A stretch of DNA of 64,000 nt from Adlercreutzia muris (GCF_008831045.1 NZ_WAJS01000009.1:1-64000), one strand, 5' to 3'. Counted from the stretch's first letter, positions 9,801 through 18,860 are shown. A program made the numbers and translations. The notes: a model not told the origin generated them from the sequence alone.

Positions 9801-10109
9801 ATGGCAGAGGTAATCAAGTCCGTCGATGAGTTCCAGACCAAGGTACTCGAGGCGAAGACCCCCGTGCTCGTGGATTTCTTCGCCACCTGGTGCGGCCCGT
9901 GCCGCATGGTGGCCCCGGTCATCGACGAGATCGCTGCGGAGAAGGCCGGCGAGCTGGCCGTCTACAAGGTGGACATCGACCAGAGTCCGGAGCTGGCCTT
10001 CAAGTACCAGGTGTCCAGCGTGCCCACTCTCATCGTCTTCGAGAATGGCCAGGTCAAGAACGAGCGCCTCGGTGCCCAGCCGAAGCAGAACATCTTGGCG
10101 ATGCTGTAG
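9801..10109 (+). CDS. trxA: Thioredoxin
   Basis: 102-residue redox protein that reduces disulfides of cytoplasmic proteins. The active site WCGPC has C31 and C34. The cis-proline loop SVPT (P75) and the FENGQ turn are all present. The ATG at 9801 follows CAGGAGG at normal distance. The gene for its reductase, trxB, is 290 bases downstream, beyond a repeat element and a hairpin terminator, so the two are neighbours but may be separately transcribed. Confidence 0.95.
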   Translation: MAEVIKSVDEFQTKVLEAKTPVLVDFFATWCGPCRMVAPVIDEIAAEKAGELAVYKVDIDQSPELAFKYQVSSVPTLIVFENGQVKNERLGAQPKQNILAML

Positions 10110-10150
10110 GGGCTAGGGGCACAAGTGCTGCTTGTGGCTCCTCGCCGGTC

Positions 10151-10260
10151 GGGAACACGGGGTATTCTGATTCGCTCAGACAGTCCTCGCTTTGGAGAAC
10201 AGCCCACTGGGCTGTTCTCGTCGCTGCGGAACTCGCTCGGTCAGAACACCCCGTGTTCCC
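10151..10260. repeat. Nested palindromic element between trxA and trxB
   Basis: The outer arms (10151-10170 and 10241-10260) form a 20-pair stem with one mismatch. Inside is a perfect 11-pair hairpin (10195-10205 with 10209-10219). The single-stranded linkers contain CTCGCT and TCGCTGCGGAACTCGCT. These resemble the linkers of the two-hairpin elements at 12570, 42959 and 54782, but the order of parts differs, so I treat it as a distant relative. It could also act in termination of trxA. Confidence 0.7.
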
Positions 10261-10357
10261 TCTACGCATTTCCACGCTAGGGTTAAGGCAACCCATGTAG
10301 GGCAAGGGCCATGCCCTTGCTGCCCGGCAACGGCTGAGATACAACGAGCATTCGTAG

Positions 10358-10382
10358 GGGCGACCTCCTGGTCGCCCTTTTT
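10358..10382 (+). terminator. Hairpin terminator or attenuator before trxB
   Basis: GGGCGACC-TCCT-GGTCGCCC followed by five T, ending about 15 bases before the trxB start. Because it lies just in front of the trxB ribosome site, it could attenuate read-through into trxB. Confidence 0.6.
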
Positions 10383-10397
10383 GAAAGGGGAACGTTC

Positions 10398-11351
10398 ATG
10401 GCAGAGCAGGTTGAGGCCCAGGAGCGCGAGGTGCTGGATGTGGCCATTATCGGGGCGGGGCCGGCCGGGCTCACGGCGGCGCTGTACGCGGCGCGGGCCG
10501 GGCTTGACTGCGCGATGTTCGAGATGCTCTCTCCGGGAGGTCAGTGCGCCCAGACCGAGCATTTGGAGAACTACCCGGGCTACACCCGCTCCACGAGCGG
10601 CTTCGAGTTGTCCATGGACATGTACGACCAGGCCGCTTCCTTCGGCGCCCGCACCATTTCCGAAGAGGTGACCGCGGTGGACTTCACCACCGAGCCGAAC
10701 ATGCTCACCACCCCCTTCAACACCTACTTCGCCAAGACGGTCATCGTGGCCACGGGCACCAAGGCGGCCCAGCTGGGGCTGCCCCGAGAAGAGGAGCTGC
10801 GCGGCCGCGGCATCTCCTACTGCGCCACCTGCGACGGCAACTTCTTCCGCGGCAAGGACGTGGCGGTCATCGGCGGCGGCAACACCGCCGTGGCCGACGT
10901 GATCTATCTGGCGCGCATCTGCCGCAAGGTGTACCTGGTGCACCGTCGCGACAAGCTGCGGGCCACGGCCATCTACCACCAGCGCCTGGCCGAGCTGGAC
11001 AACGTGGAGCTGTGCTGGGACAGCGTGGCCACAGAGTTTCTGACCGAGAACGACGAGCGGCCGCGCGTGAGCGGCCTGCGCATTCGCAACCAGAAGACCG
11101 ATGGCGTGCGCGACCTGGCGGTGTCGGCGGTGTTCATCGCCGTGGGTACCACTCCCAACACCGAGTTCCTCGGCGGGGCCCTGGCCCTGGATGCGGGCGG
11201 CTATATCATCGCCGACGGCACGGGGCGCACTGCCACCGCCGACGTGTTCGCCGCCGGCGACGTGCGCACCAAGGAGCTTCGCCAGGTGGTGACCGCCGTG
11301 GCCGACGGGGCCAACTGCGCCGAATCGGCCGCCGACTTCCTGAACGCCTAA
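10398..11351 (+). CDS. trxB: Thioredoxin reductase (NADPH, FAD)
   Basis: 317-residue flavoprotein that reduces thioredoxin. The FAD-binding motif IIGAGPAGLTAALYAARAG is near the N-terminus. The redox site CATC has C142 and C145. NAD(P)H-binding GGGNTAV follows (about 155-161). The C-terminal FAD contact GDVRTKELRQVVTA matches low-molecular-weight TrxB. The ATG at 10398 is preceded by AAAGGGG. Confidence 0.95.
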   Translation: MAEQVEAQEREVLDVAIIGAGPAGLTAALYAARAGLDCAMFEMLSPGGQCAQTEHLENYPGYTRSTSGFELSMDMYDQAASFGARTISEEVTAVDFTTEPNMLTTPFNTYFAKTVIVATGTKAAQLGLPREEELRGRGISYCATCDGNFFRGKDVAVIGGGNTAVADVIYLARICRKVYLVHRRDKLRATAIYHQRLAELDNVELCWDSVATEFLTENDERPRVSGLRIRNQKTDGVRDLAVSAVFIAVGTTPNTEFLGGALALDAGGYIIADGTGRTATADVFAAGDVRTKELRQVVTAVADGANCAESAADFLNA

Positions 11352-11427
11352 GGTTTCCTGCCGGCCTTCCGCATTGTCGCGCCTGTGGGCATTGGCCGAC
11401 AGGCGCCTCATCGGTGTGCCTTTCTGC

Positions 11428-11433
11428 TACAAT
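11428..11433 (+). promoter_or_regulatory. Extended -10 element upstream of prfA
   Basis: TGC-TACAAT, 60 bases upstream of the prfA start. No clear -35 match at the usual distance, so it rests on the extended -10 alone. Confidence 0.4.
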
Positions 11434-11492
11434 ATGACGTCGCGCTTGCGGGCGCTATTGAACCCACCCCGTTTCACGCAAAGGACGCACCC

Positions 11493-12566
11493 ATGCAGGA
11501 AACTGATATGAAAGAGAAGCTCGTCAAGATCATCGAGGCCTACGACGAGCTGCAGGCCAAGATGGGCGATCCGGCGGTTCTGGCCGACCAGAAGGAGTAC
11601 AACCGCCTGGCCAAGGAGTACGCTGCCCAGGGGCCGCTGGCCAAGAAGGCCGCCGAGTACGTGGCCGCCATGGACGACTTGGAGGCGGCCAAGGAGATGC
11701 TCTCCGACGCCGACATGAAGGAGTTCGCCCAGGAGGAGATCGCCGGCATCGAGGCGCGGCTGCCCTCGTTGGAAGAGGACATCAAGTTCATGCTCATCCC
11801 GGCCGACCCAGCCGACGAGAAGGACATTATCGTGGAGATCCGCGCGGCGGCCGGCGGCGACGAGGCCGCCATCTTCGCCGGCGACCTCTACAAGATGTAC
11901 GAGCGCTTCGCCGCGTCCCAGGGCTGGAAGACCGAGACCATGGACGCCTCGCCCTCCGAGGCCGGCGGCTTTAAGGAAGTGCAGTTCAAGGTGAAGGGCG
12001 ACCATGTGTACTCGGTCATGAAGTTCGAGAGCGGCGTGCACCGCGTGCAGCGCGTTCCCAAGACCGAGTCCCAGGGCCGCATTCACACCTCTACGGCCAC
12101 GGTGGCGGTGCTGCCCGAGGCCGATGAGGTGGAAGTGGAGATCAACGAGGGCGACCTGCGCATCGACGTGTACCGCGCCGGCGGCCCGGGCGGCCAGTGC
12201 GTGAACACCACCGACTCGGCCGTGCGCATCACGCATCTGCCCTCCGGCTTGGTGGTGCAGTCCCAGGACCAGAAGTCCCAGCTGCAGAACAAGATCGCGG
12301 CCATGGCCGTGCTGCGTGCGCGCCTCTACGAGAAGATGCTCGCCGAGCAGCAGGCCGCCGAGGGCGCCGAGAGGTTGGCCCAGATCGGCTCGGGCGACCG
12401 GTCCGAGAAGATCCGCACCTACAACGGCCCGCAGGACCGCGTGACCGACCACCGCATCGGCTTCAACTCCACCTACAACGGCGTGCTTCTGGGCGACAAC
12501 CTGGGCGATGTGATCACGGCCCTGCAGGCGGCCGACCGTGCCCAGAAGCTGGAAGCGGCTGTTTAG
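11493..12566 (+). CDS. prfA: Peptide chain release factor 1
   Basis: 357 residues. It recognises UAA and UAG stop codons and triggers peptide release on the ribosome. The GGQ motif (residues 233-235, in [11 protein letters not shown]) is intact and is the site methylated by PrmC, whose gene follows. The block [20 protein letters not shown] is typical of RF1. I start at the ATG at 11493, which follows AAAGGA; a second ATG six codons in is possible. The next gene, prmC, is separated by a repeat element. Confidence 0.95.
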   Translation: MQETDMKEKLVKIIEAYDELQAKMGDPAVLADQKEYNRLAKEYAAQGPLAKKAAEYVAAMDDLEAAKEMLSDADMKEFAQEEIAGIEARLPSLEEDIKFMLIPADPADEKDIIVEIRAAAGGDEAAIFAGDLYKMYERFAASQGWKTETMDASPSEAGGFKEVQFKVKGDHVYSVMKFESGVHRVQRVPKTESQGRIHTSTATVAVLPEADEVEVEINEGDLRIDVYRAGGPGGQCVNTTDSAVRITHLPSGLVVQSQDQKSQLQNKIAAMAVLRARLYEKMLAEQQAAEGAERLAQIGSGDRSEKIRTYNGPQDRVTDHRIGFNSTYNGVLLGDNLGDVITALQAADRAQKLEAAV

Positions 12567-12569
12567 TTT

Positions 12570-12731
12570 CGTCGTTGCTCACGCAACGACGGGAACGCCG
12601 ATGCTGCGGATCCGACAGGCACCTGGCCTTGCCATTCAGCGCTTTCCCTCACAGCCCTTAGGCTGCTCGGCCGCGCTTCAAGGCAATTCCAGGCACCTGT
12701 CGGATCCTCGCTGACTTCCTTGGGCGAACCT
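12570..12731. repeat. Two-hairpin intergenic element, copy 1
   Basis: Starts four bases after the prfA stop. Hairpin A is a perfect 9-pair stem (12570-12578 with 12583-12591). Then comes the linker CCGATGCTGCGG, then a long hairpin B with arms at about 12608-12626 and 12688-12706 and an inner tip CAGCC-CTTA-GGCTG. It ends with the linker CTCGCTGACTTCCTTGGGCG. It is nearly the same as copy 2 at 42959-43126, and the changes between the two keep base pairing. It fills the prfA-prmC gap. Confidence 0.85.
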
Positions 12732-12749
12732 ATGTGACAAAGGGCGATA

Positions 12750-13805
12750 TTGTTGAATAATATCTGGACCATAAAATCTGCTTTGGAGTGGACTGAGGGG
12801 TATCTGGCCGAGAAGGGGGATGAGAACCCGCGGCTGTCGGCCCAGTGGCTCTTGTCCGAGGCGACGGGGCTTACGCGCATGCACCTGTTCGTGAACTTCG
12901 ACCGGCCGCTCTCGGAGGATGAGCGTTCGACGCTGCGCGATTACGTGCGGCGTCGAGGGGCGGGGGAGCCGCTGCAGTACATCACCGGCGAGGTTGCCTT
13001 CCGGCACATCACGGTGAAGGTGCGGCCCGGCGTGCTCATCCCGCGGCCTGAAACTGAGGTGCTTGTGAGCGAAGTGCTGGCCATGCTGCCGGCTCCGGCT
13101 AAGCACGAGGCCCAGTGGAGCCCCGAGGCCGCCGAGCGGGAAAACGCTGCGGTGGAAGCGGTGAAGAAGGCGTTGGACGAGGCGGGCGTCGGACCGATAG
13201 GATCGGAAGAGGCTCCCATTTCCGAAGATCCCGCCCGCCCCCTGCTCGTGGCCGATCTGTGCACCGGCACGGGGTGCATCGCCTGCTCTCTTGCGGCGGA
13301 GCATCCCGATGTGCGGGTCATCGCCACCGACATCGCCCCCGAGGCCGTGGCCCTGGCCCGGGAGAACGTCGCCGCCCTGGAGTTGGACGACCGCGTGGCC
13401 GTGCTGGAATGCTCGCTCGGCACCGGTATCGGCGAGAAGCGCCTGGGCACCTTCGATGCCGTGGTTTCCAACCCGCCCTATGTGCCCACCTCCGTGCTCG
13501 CCGACATTCCCCGCGAGGTGGCCGATTTCGAGCCGTCGCTCGCGCTGGACGGCGGCACCGACGGCCTCGATGTGTTCAGGCCCCTGGCGGCGTGGGCGGC
13601 CCGCGCCCTGAAGCCGGGCGGCGTGCTTGCCTGCGAGCTGCACGAGGGGCACCTGGATGCCGCCCGCGCCGTGGCCGAGGCTGCGGGTTTCACCGACGTG
13701 CGCATTGCAGACGACCTGGCCGGCCGGCCCCGCGTGCTTGTGGGGCGCAAGGGCGCCGGTGCGTCGGCGCCCTGCGACGCGGCTTTTCCGAGCGAGGCGC
13801 GCTGA
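12750..13805 (+). CDS. prmC: Release factor glutamine methyltransferase PrmC
   Basis: 351 residues. Methylates the Gln of the GGQ motif of release factors with S-adenosylmethionine. The N-terminal helical domain is followed by the Rossmann methyltransferase with DLCTGTGCIA and the catalytic NPPY. It is longer than usual (about 280): about 45 extra Ala/Glu-rich residues lie between the VLIPRPETE strand and the SAM-binding motif. The start is a TTG at 12750 with a modest AAGGG upstream, directly after the repeat element. It is paired with its substrate gene prfA, as in many bacteria. Confidence 0.93.
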   Translation: MLNNIWTIKSALEWTEGYLAEKGDENPRLSAQWLLSEATGLTRMHLFVNFDRPLSEDERSTLRDYVRRRGAGEPLQYITGEVAFRHITVKVRPGVLIPRPETEVLVSEVLAMLPAPAKHEAQWSPEAAERENAAVEAVKKALDEAGVGPIGSEEAPISEDPARPLLVADLCTGTGCIACSLAAEHPDVRVIATDIAPEAVALARENVAALELDDRVAVLECSLGTGIGEKRLGTFDAVVSNPPYVPTSVLADIPREVADFEPSLALDGGTDGLDVFRPLAAWAARALKPGGVLACELHEGHLDAARAVAEAAGFTDVRIADDLAGRPRVLVGRKGAGASAPCDAAFPSEAR

Positions 13806-13823
13806 CCCGAGAAAGGACTTTCC

Positions 13824-14660
13824 ATGACTTTGAACGACGGCAACCTCGTTGAGACGTTGGATGCGGCACAGGCGACGATGGGGGAACGCCTCGGTGGCTT
13901 CACGCCCGAGGTCGGCCTCATCTTGGGATCGGGCCTCGGTCCTCTGGCTGATCGGATCGAAGATCCCTCCTTCGTCCCCTTTGGCGAGGTGCCTGGCATG
14001 GGGGTGTCCACGGCCTCGGGCCATGTGGGGCGTTTCGTGGCCGGCATGCTCGGCGGCAAGCGGGTGCTCGCCATGCAAGGGCGCTTGCACGGCTACGAGG
14101 GCTACACGGCCCAGGAGGTGGCCTTCCCGGTATGGCTCATGGAGCGCCTCGGGGCGCGCACGCTCGTCACCACCAACGCGGCCGGGGCCATTAACGAGAG
14201 TTACCGCGTGGGCGAGTTCTGCATCATGGCCGACCAGCTGAACTTCACCGGGCGAAATCCCATCACGGGCACGGCGCCCGATGCCATGGCCCCGCGTTTC
14301 TTCTCGATGCTTGATGCCTACGACCCTGAGCTCCGCGCGTTGGCGCACCGTGTGGCCGACGAGCTGTCTATTCCCGTGCAGGAGGGCGTGTACCTGGGTT
14401 TGCTCGGCCCCTCCTTCGAGACGCCTGCTGAGATCCGCATGTTCCGCAAGTGGGGTGCCGACACCGTGGCCATGTCGGTGTGCGAGGAGGTCATCGCCGC
14501 GCGGCACGGGGGGATGCGCGTGCTCGGCATCTCGCTGGTGAGCAACATGGCCTGCGGGGTGGAGGGCGCGAGCCCTTCCGATGAGGAAGTCCACGAGGTG
14601 GGAGAGGCCCGCCAGGAGGACTTCTGCTGTCTCATCGAGGGGATTTTGGAACAGCTGTAG
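13824..14660 (+). CDS. punA: Purine nucleoside phosphorylase
   Basis: 278 residues. Cleaves purine nucleosides with phosphate for purine salvage. The phosphate-binding GSGLG, MQGRLHGYEGY, the strand TTNAAGAIN and the segment LGPSFETPAEIRM are those of the trimeric PNP/MTAP family, with LVSNMACGVEG (Asn of base recognition) near the end. The ATG at 13824 follows AGAAAGGA. It probably shares a transcript with prmC (18-base gap). Confidence 0.92.
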   Translation: MTLNDGNLVETLDAAQATMGERLGGFTPEVGLILGSGLGPLADRIEDPSFVPFGEVPGMGVSTASGHVGRFVAGMLGGKRVLAMQGRLHGYEGYTAQEVAFPVWLMERLGARTLVTTNAAGAINESYRVGEFCIMADQLNFTGRNPITGTAPDAMAPRFFSMLDAYDPELRALAHRVADELSIPVQEGVYLGLLGPSFETPAEIRMFRKWGADTVAMSVCEEVIAARHGGMRVLGISLVSNMACGVEGASPSDEEVHEVGEARQEDFCCLIEGILEQL

Positions 14661-14680
14661 GGTCCGGTCCGGGAAGTCCT

Positions 14681-15235
14681 CTACGCCAGGGCGATGGTGC
14701 GGATATCGCGGGGCACATCGGCGCCGGCGTAGAGGATGCCCTCCTCCACGAGCTGGGCCCCGATGGCGACGTAGCCCGCGGCGGCATCGCGGTTGCCCTC
14801 GATTTCCTCGGGTGTGAGCGCCCGGCGCACCTTCGCCGGCACGCCCACCACGAGCGAGCCTTCCGGCACAACCATGCCCTCAGTGACGAGGGCGCCGGCA
14901 GCTACGAGCGAGTTGTCGCCGATCACGGCGCCGTTCATCACCACGGCCCCCATGCCCACGAGCACATTGTCGCCGAGGATGCAGCCGTGCACCACCGCCC
15001 CGTGTCCGATGGTTACGCCGCGGCCCACGAGGCAGTCCTGGTCGTAGTCGAGGTGCAGGCAGCTGTTCTCCTGCACGTTGGAGCCCTCGCCGATGCGGAT
15101 GCGGCTGCCGCAGTCGCCGCGCAGGCAGGCGTTGAACAGAATGGTGGCGTTCTCGGCCACCTCCACGTTGCCCACGAGGGTGGCGTTCGGCGCGATGCGG
15201 CAGGCGGGGTGCAGACTCACGTTGCGGTAGGTCAT
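14681..15235 (-). CDS. Gamma-carbonic-anhydrase-like hexapeptide-repeat protein
   Basis: 184 residues. A left-handed beta-helix of hexapeptide repeats: NATLVGNVEVAENATILFNA, then GEGSNVQENSCLH, IGHGAVVHGC and GMGAVVMNGAVIGDNSLVAAGALV. Of the zinc ligands expected of gamma-carbonic anhydrases, His residues are present in ENSCLH and IGHGAVVHGC. It also matches YrdA/PaaY-like proteins, many of which have no proven carbonic anhydrase activity. The ATG at 15235 follows AAAGGAG. The gene converges on punA. Confidence 0.8.
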   Translation of the reverse strand: MTYRNVSLHPACRIAPNATLVGNVEVAENATILFNACLRGDCGSRIRIGEGSNVQENSCLHLDYDQDCLVGRGVTIGHGAVVHGCILGDNVLVGMGAVVMNGAVIGDNSLVAAGALVTEGMVVPEGSLVVGVPAKVRRALTPEEIEGNRDAAAGYVAIGAQLVEEGILYAGADVPRDIRTIALA

Positions 15236-15447
15236 GGCGTCTCCTTTGGCGATGGGTCAGGCGCGCCGGCGGCCGGCGCGATGCGATGTTCTCTTGCTTT
15301 CCCTACCTTAGCGCTCCCGATGATCGAAGGAAACACCCAAACCGCTCGAACCGTTGCATCTGCGCCCGCCCGCGGCCTCGAAGGGGCGCATTTTGTAGCC
15401 CAAAGGCGCCAGATCCCCCGCCGCGGAGGTGTTCCGCCCGAAAGCCG

Positions 15448-16644
15448 CTAGGCGGCGGACACCTCGTAGGCGGCCAGGGCAGCGCCGGTGATGTCGTCGA
15501 AGCTCCAGCTCTTCGCCGTGCGCGCCGCGCTTGCGGGGTCGTGGAGCACGATGCGGCTGTTGCCGTCGATGTCGTCGAGGACGATGAGGCTGGCCACGGG
15601 GGCGAAGGTGCCGGGCTCAGTCACGACGATGACGGGGATGTTCGAGACGATGGCCCGGCGCAGGGCGTGATCATCCACCTCGATCAGCTTCAGCGAGAGG
15701 CCGAACTCGGAGGCCGCCTCGGCGAGGAAGGTCTGCACCGTGTCGGCGCCGGCGGCCGTCAGGTCGTGGTCGGTGGCCCACTGCGCGAAGTCCGCCGGGG
15801 TCTTGGCCGTATCTCCCGTGACGGCCACATAGGCCATGGCGAAACCCGTGGGAGCGGCGCCGGCCTCGCCCAGGGTCGCCTGGCCGTAGGGAATGTCGCC
15901 CCAGGCGGCATCGGCCTGGTACAGGGAGGGTATCTCGCCGGCCTTCCACTGGCTTGCCGGGGTGCTTGTCGGCGCGGCCGTCTCGGCGGTCTCGTAGGGG
16001 GAATTGGCCGAGGCGGTGGCGGGCGCCAGGCAGAAGTAAGCCGCGAGCGCCACCAGGGTGAGCACGAGGGCCGCCCCCGCCGCCGCGACGGCGAGCGCGA
16101 GAGCGCGGTGGGCGCGCATCATGGCGGGCAGCCCCACGGAGCGCAGCTCGTCCCAGTCGGAGCGGTCGGTGACGTAGCCGCGGAAAGCGTGCCACGACGG
16201 CGCCGCCAGGGGGTATGTGCCCCGCCGGGCCCGGGTGGCGATGACGGCGTCGGCGCGAACCGCGCCGCCGTTGGGGGAGAGGGGCTCGCTCGTGGCGGGG
16301 AGCACCCGGCTGCGGTCTCGGCGCGCTGGAGCGGTCGCTGGGGTGGGGGTGAGGGCGTCTCGCACCGCGCCGACGGCCTTGCGCGCGGCGGCGAGAGGTG
16401 CGGGCGACGGCCCTGATGCTGCGAGTGGGCCCTTACTCGTTTCAGCACCGTCTGCCGATGAGGCGACCGTCGGCGCAGCCTTGGTGCCCCGGCCCTCGCG
16501 GACGGGCAGGGCCTCCTTGAGCCGGGTTGCCGCCACCGTCATCCAAGTCGATGCCCTCTTTCGGGCCTCAGCTACGGTCTCGCTGCGTCGCACCGCGGCG
16601 GGGCTCTTCCGGCGGTGCACTCTCACGGTAGTCGTCGCGGCCAT
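15448..16644 (-). CDS. Membrane protein with a degenerate C39-like peptidase domain
   Basis: 398 residues. A basic, low-complexity cytoplasmic N-terminus (1-175) is followed by one membrane segment (about 181-205), then an extracytoplasmic domain. That domain has the C39-like fold pattern: PSLYQADAAWGDIPYG, a helix starting GEAGAAPTGFAM, TPADFAQWA, and a late strand IVLHDP. The catalytic Cys expected in the GCGPT position is Ala (A263), and the region expected to hold the catalytic His reads FAPVASLIVL with no His. It is therefore unlikely to be a protease; it may bind peptides or cell wall. The ATG at 16644 has a weak AGGA upstream. Confidence 0.65.
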   Translation of the reverse strand: MAATTTVRVHRRKSPAAVRRSETVAEARKRASTWMTVAATRLKEALPVREGRGTKAAPTVASSADGAETSKGPLAASGPSPAPLAAARKAVGAVRDALTPTPATAPARRDRSRVLPATSEPLSPNGGAVRADAVIATRARRGTYPLAAPSWHAFRGYVTDRSDWDELRSVGLPAMMRAHRALALAVAAAGAALVLTLVALAAYFCLAPATASANSPYETAETAAPTSTPASQWKAGEIPSLYQADAAWGDIPYGQATLGEAGAAPTGFAMAYVAVTGDTAKTPADFAQWATDHDLTAAGADTVQTFLAEAASEFGLSLKLIEVDDHALRRAIVSNIPVIVVTEPGTFAPVASLIVLDDIDGNSRIVLHDPASAARTAKSWSFDDITGAALAAYEVSAA

Positions 16645-16832
16645 GGTCCCTGTCCTCTCTCACGGCGCGGATACAGTCACTTAAGATCATACGAAATGCC
16701 CGCGCGGCATCGGTGACAACCTGTCAACCGTCACTGGGAGGAGAGGGACTTGTCGCCCGCCTGTGGCGCTGTCGTTGCCTGTTGCAGCGCACCTGTTTCC
16801 GAGCCGTTGGAAAGAAAGTTGAGTGTTTCGCC

Positions 16833-16860
16833 TTGCGTTGGCGCGGGGAAGGGGTATACT
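16833..16860 (+). promoter_or_regulatory. Promoter of the ilv operon
   Basis: TTGCGT and TATACT with 16 bases between them. The predicted transcription start is near 16867, giving a leader of about 320 bases before ilvD. Confidence 0.6.
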
Positions 16861-16866
16861 GCGCAG

Positions 16867-17145
16867 CCAAGTTCATAGCGCACATGCGTTGACGAGGACC
16901 AGTAGGGGCCAAGCCGTCTGACAGCAAGCCTGCGGAATCTGCGAGCAGGCGTCGGCCGTTCCGAACAAGCCCTCCGAGCAGTTTGGTGAGAACGACGCCC
17001 GTGCTGCCGGCTTACCGCCGGGTGCGGGTGCGCAAGTAGCACTGGACCGGCGACACCGTCATATGTCGAGGCTCTTCTGCGGCCAGGCTCGTCCTGGCGT
17101 AGGCTGACCCATCCCGGACCCGGTGCGAAAGCAGCGGGTTTTTTT
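16867..17145 (+). promoter_or_regulatory. Attenuator leader of ilvDBNC, possible T-box
   Basis: A structured leader of about 280 bases ending in an intrinsic terminator (17119-17145). The start TTGACGAGGACCAGTAGGGG resembles the Stem I base with its AGTA motif of T-box leaders. GAGCAGTTTGGTGAGAAC (about 16976) resembles the conserved distal Stem I region, and CACTGGACCGGCG (17040-17052) is a poor match to the T-box AGGGTGGNACCGCG. A branched-chain amino acid operon with a long leader and a terminator makes tRNA-sensing attenuation plausible, but the weak T-box match leaves this open. No obvious leader peptide rich in Leu, Ile or Val was seen. Confidence 0.45.
17119..17145 (+). terminator. Attenuator terminator before ilvD
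   Basis: CCCGGTGC-GAAA-GCAGCGGG with one opposed G-G pair, capped by a GAAA tetraloop and followed by seven T. It ends 42 bases before the ilvD start. Confidence 0.85.
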
Positions 17146-17187
17146 GTTTGTCGGAGTGAAGTCCGGCACGGGAAGAAAGGAGAGCCA

Positions 17188-18860
17188 GTGGCACTGCGCA
17201 GCGACCAGATCAAGCGCGGGGCGGCCCGCGCGCCGCATCGGAGCCTGCTGAAGGCCGACGGTATCATCGACGAGGAGATGGAGCGCCCCTTCATCGCCGT
17301 CGTCAACGCGCGCAACGACATCATCCCCGGGCATACCCATCTCGATAAGATCTGCGAGGCCGTGAAGGCCGGCATCTATATGGCCGGCGGCGTGCCCTTC
17401 GAGATTTCCACCATCGGGGTGTGCGACGGCATCGCCATGAACCACGAGGGCATGCACTACTCGCTCGTGAGCCGCGAGGTCATCGCCGACTCGGTGGAAT
17501 GCGCCGTGGCCGGCCACGCCTTCGACGGCATGGTGTGCATCCCCAACTGCGATAAGATCGTGCCCGGCATGATCTTAGGGGCGCTGCGGGTGAACGTGCC
17601 CACGGTGTTCGTCTCGGGTGGCCCGATGCTGCCCGGCACCGCACCCGACGGCACCGCCACCGACCTGAACACGCTCTTCGACGGGGCGGGGAAGGTGGCC
17701 GCCGGCACCATGACCGAGGAGGAGCTCGCCTACTTCGAGGACACGGCCTGCCCCACCTGCGGCAGCTGCTCGGGCATGTTCACGGCAAACTCCATGAACT
17801 GTTTGTGCGAGGCTTTGGGGGTTGCCCTCCCCGGCAACGGCACCGTGCCGGCTGTTTATTCCGAGCGCATTCGGCTGGCCAAGCGCGCCGGCATGAAGGT
17901 GATGGAGCTCGTGGGCGAGAACGTGTGCCTGAAAGACATCCTGAACGAGGCGGCCGTGCGCAACGCCATGGGATGCGACATGGCCTTCGGCGGCTCCACC
18001 AACACGGTGCTGCACCTCACGGCCATCGCGAATGCGGCGGGCTGCCCTATCACCATGGACACGTGGAATGCCGTCAGCGCCCGCACGCCGCATCTGGTGA
18101 AGCTCGCGCCGGCCGGCCCGCGCCCGCTCATCGACCTGTACCGCGTGGGAGGGGTGCCGGTGGTGCTGGCCGAGCTCGACCGGCTGGGCCTCATCGACCG
18201 GGACGCCCGCACCTGCATGGGGCCCATGGGGGACTACCTCGATTACATGCACGCCGCCTGCCCCGGTGCCGACGGCGAGGTCGTCCGCGCCCACGACGAC
18301 CCCTTCTCGGCCGAGGGCGCCCTGCGGGTGCTCCACGGCAACATCGCGCCGGACGGGGCCATCGTGAAGAAGGCCGCCGTGGCCCCTTCCATGCTGTGCC
18401 ACACCGGCCCGGCCCGGGTGTTCGACTCCGAGGAGGAGGCCTGCGCGGCCATCAACGGCGGGGCCATCTCTCCCGGCGACGTGGTGGTCATCCGCTACGA
18501 GGGGCCGGCCGGCGGCCCGGGCATGCGCGAGATGCTCGCGCCCACCTCGGCCATCTGCGGCCGCGGGCTCTCCGAGAGCGTGGCGCTCATCACCGACGGG
18601 CGCTTCTCGGGCGCCACCAAGGGGCCGGCCGTGGGGCACGTGAGCCCCGAGGCGGCCGCCGGCGGCCCCATCGCGCTCATCTGCGAGGGCGACTCGGTCA
18701 CCGTGGACATCGAGGGCGGTCGTTTGACCCTGAACGTGGAGGCCGACGAGCTCGCCCGGCGCCGCGCCGCTTGGGTGCCGCCGGCGCCCAAGCACCACCA
18801 CGGGGTGCTGGCCAAGTACGCGAAACTGGTAACTTCTGCCGACAAGGGGGCGATTATCCA

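Noticed and set aside
10320-10357. CTGAGATAC before trxB as a thiamine (TPP) riboswitch
   Set aside because: Only the CTGAGA word is present; the second conserved arm (ACCTGATCTGG-type) and the expected helices are missing, and trxB is not a thiamine gene.
12678-14594. A 638-codon minus-strand ORF opposite prmC and punA
   Set aside because: Both plus-strand genes carry intact catalytic motifs; the minus frame is His/Arg/Gly-rich and resembles no protein.
17805-18860. Longer ilvB frame reaching back into ilvD
   Set aside because: The extra residues overlap ilvD and are Arg/His/Gly-rich; the ATG at 18861 has the usual ATGA overlap.
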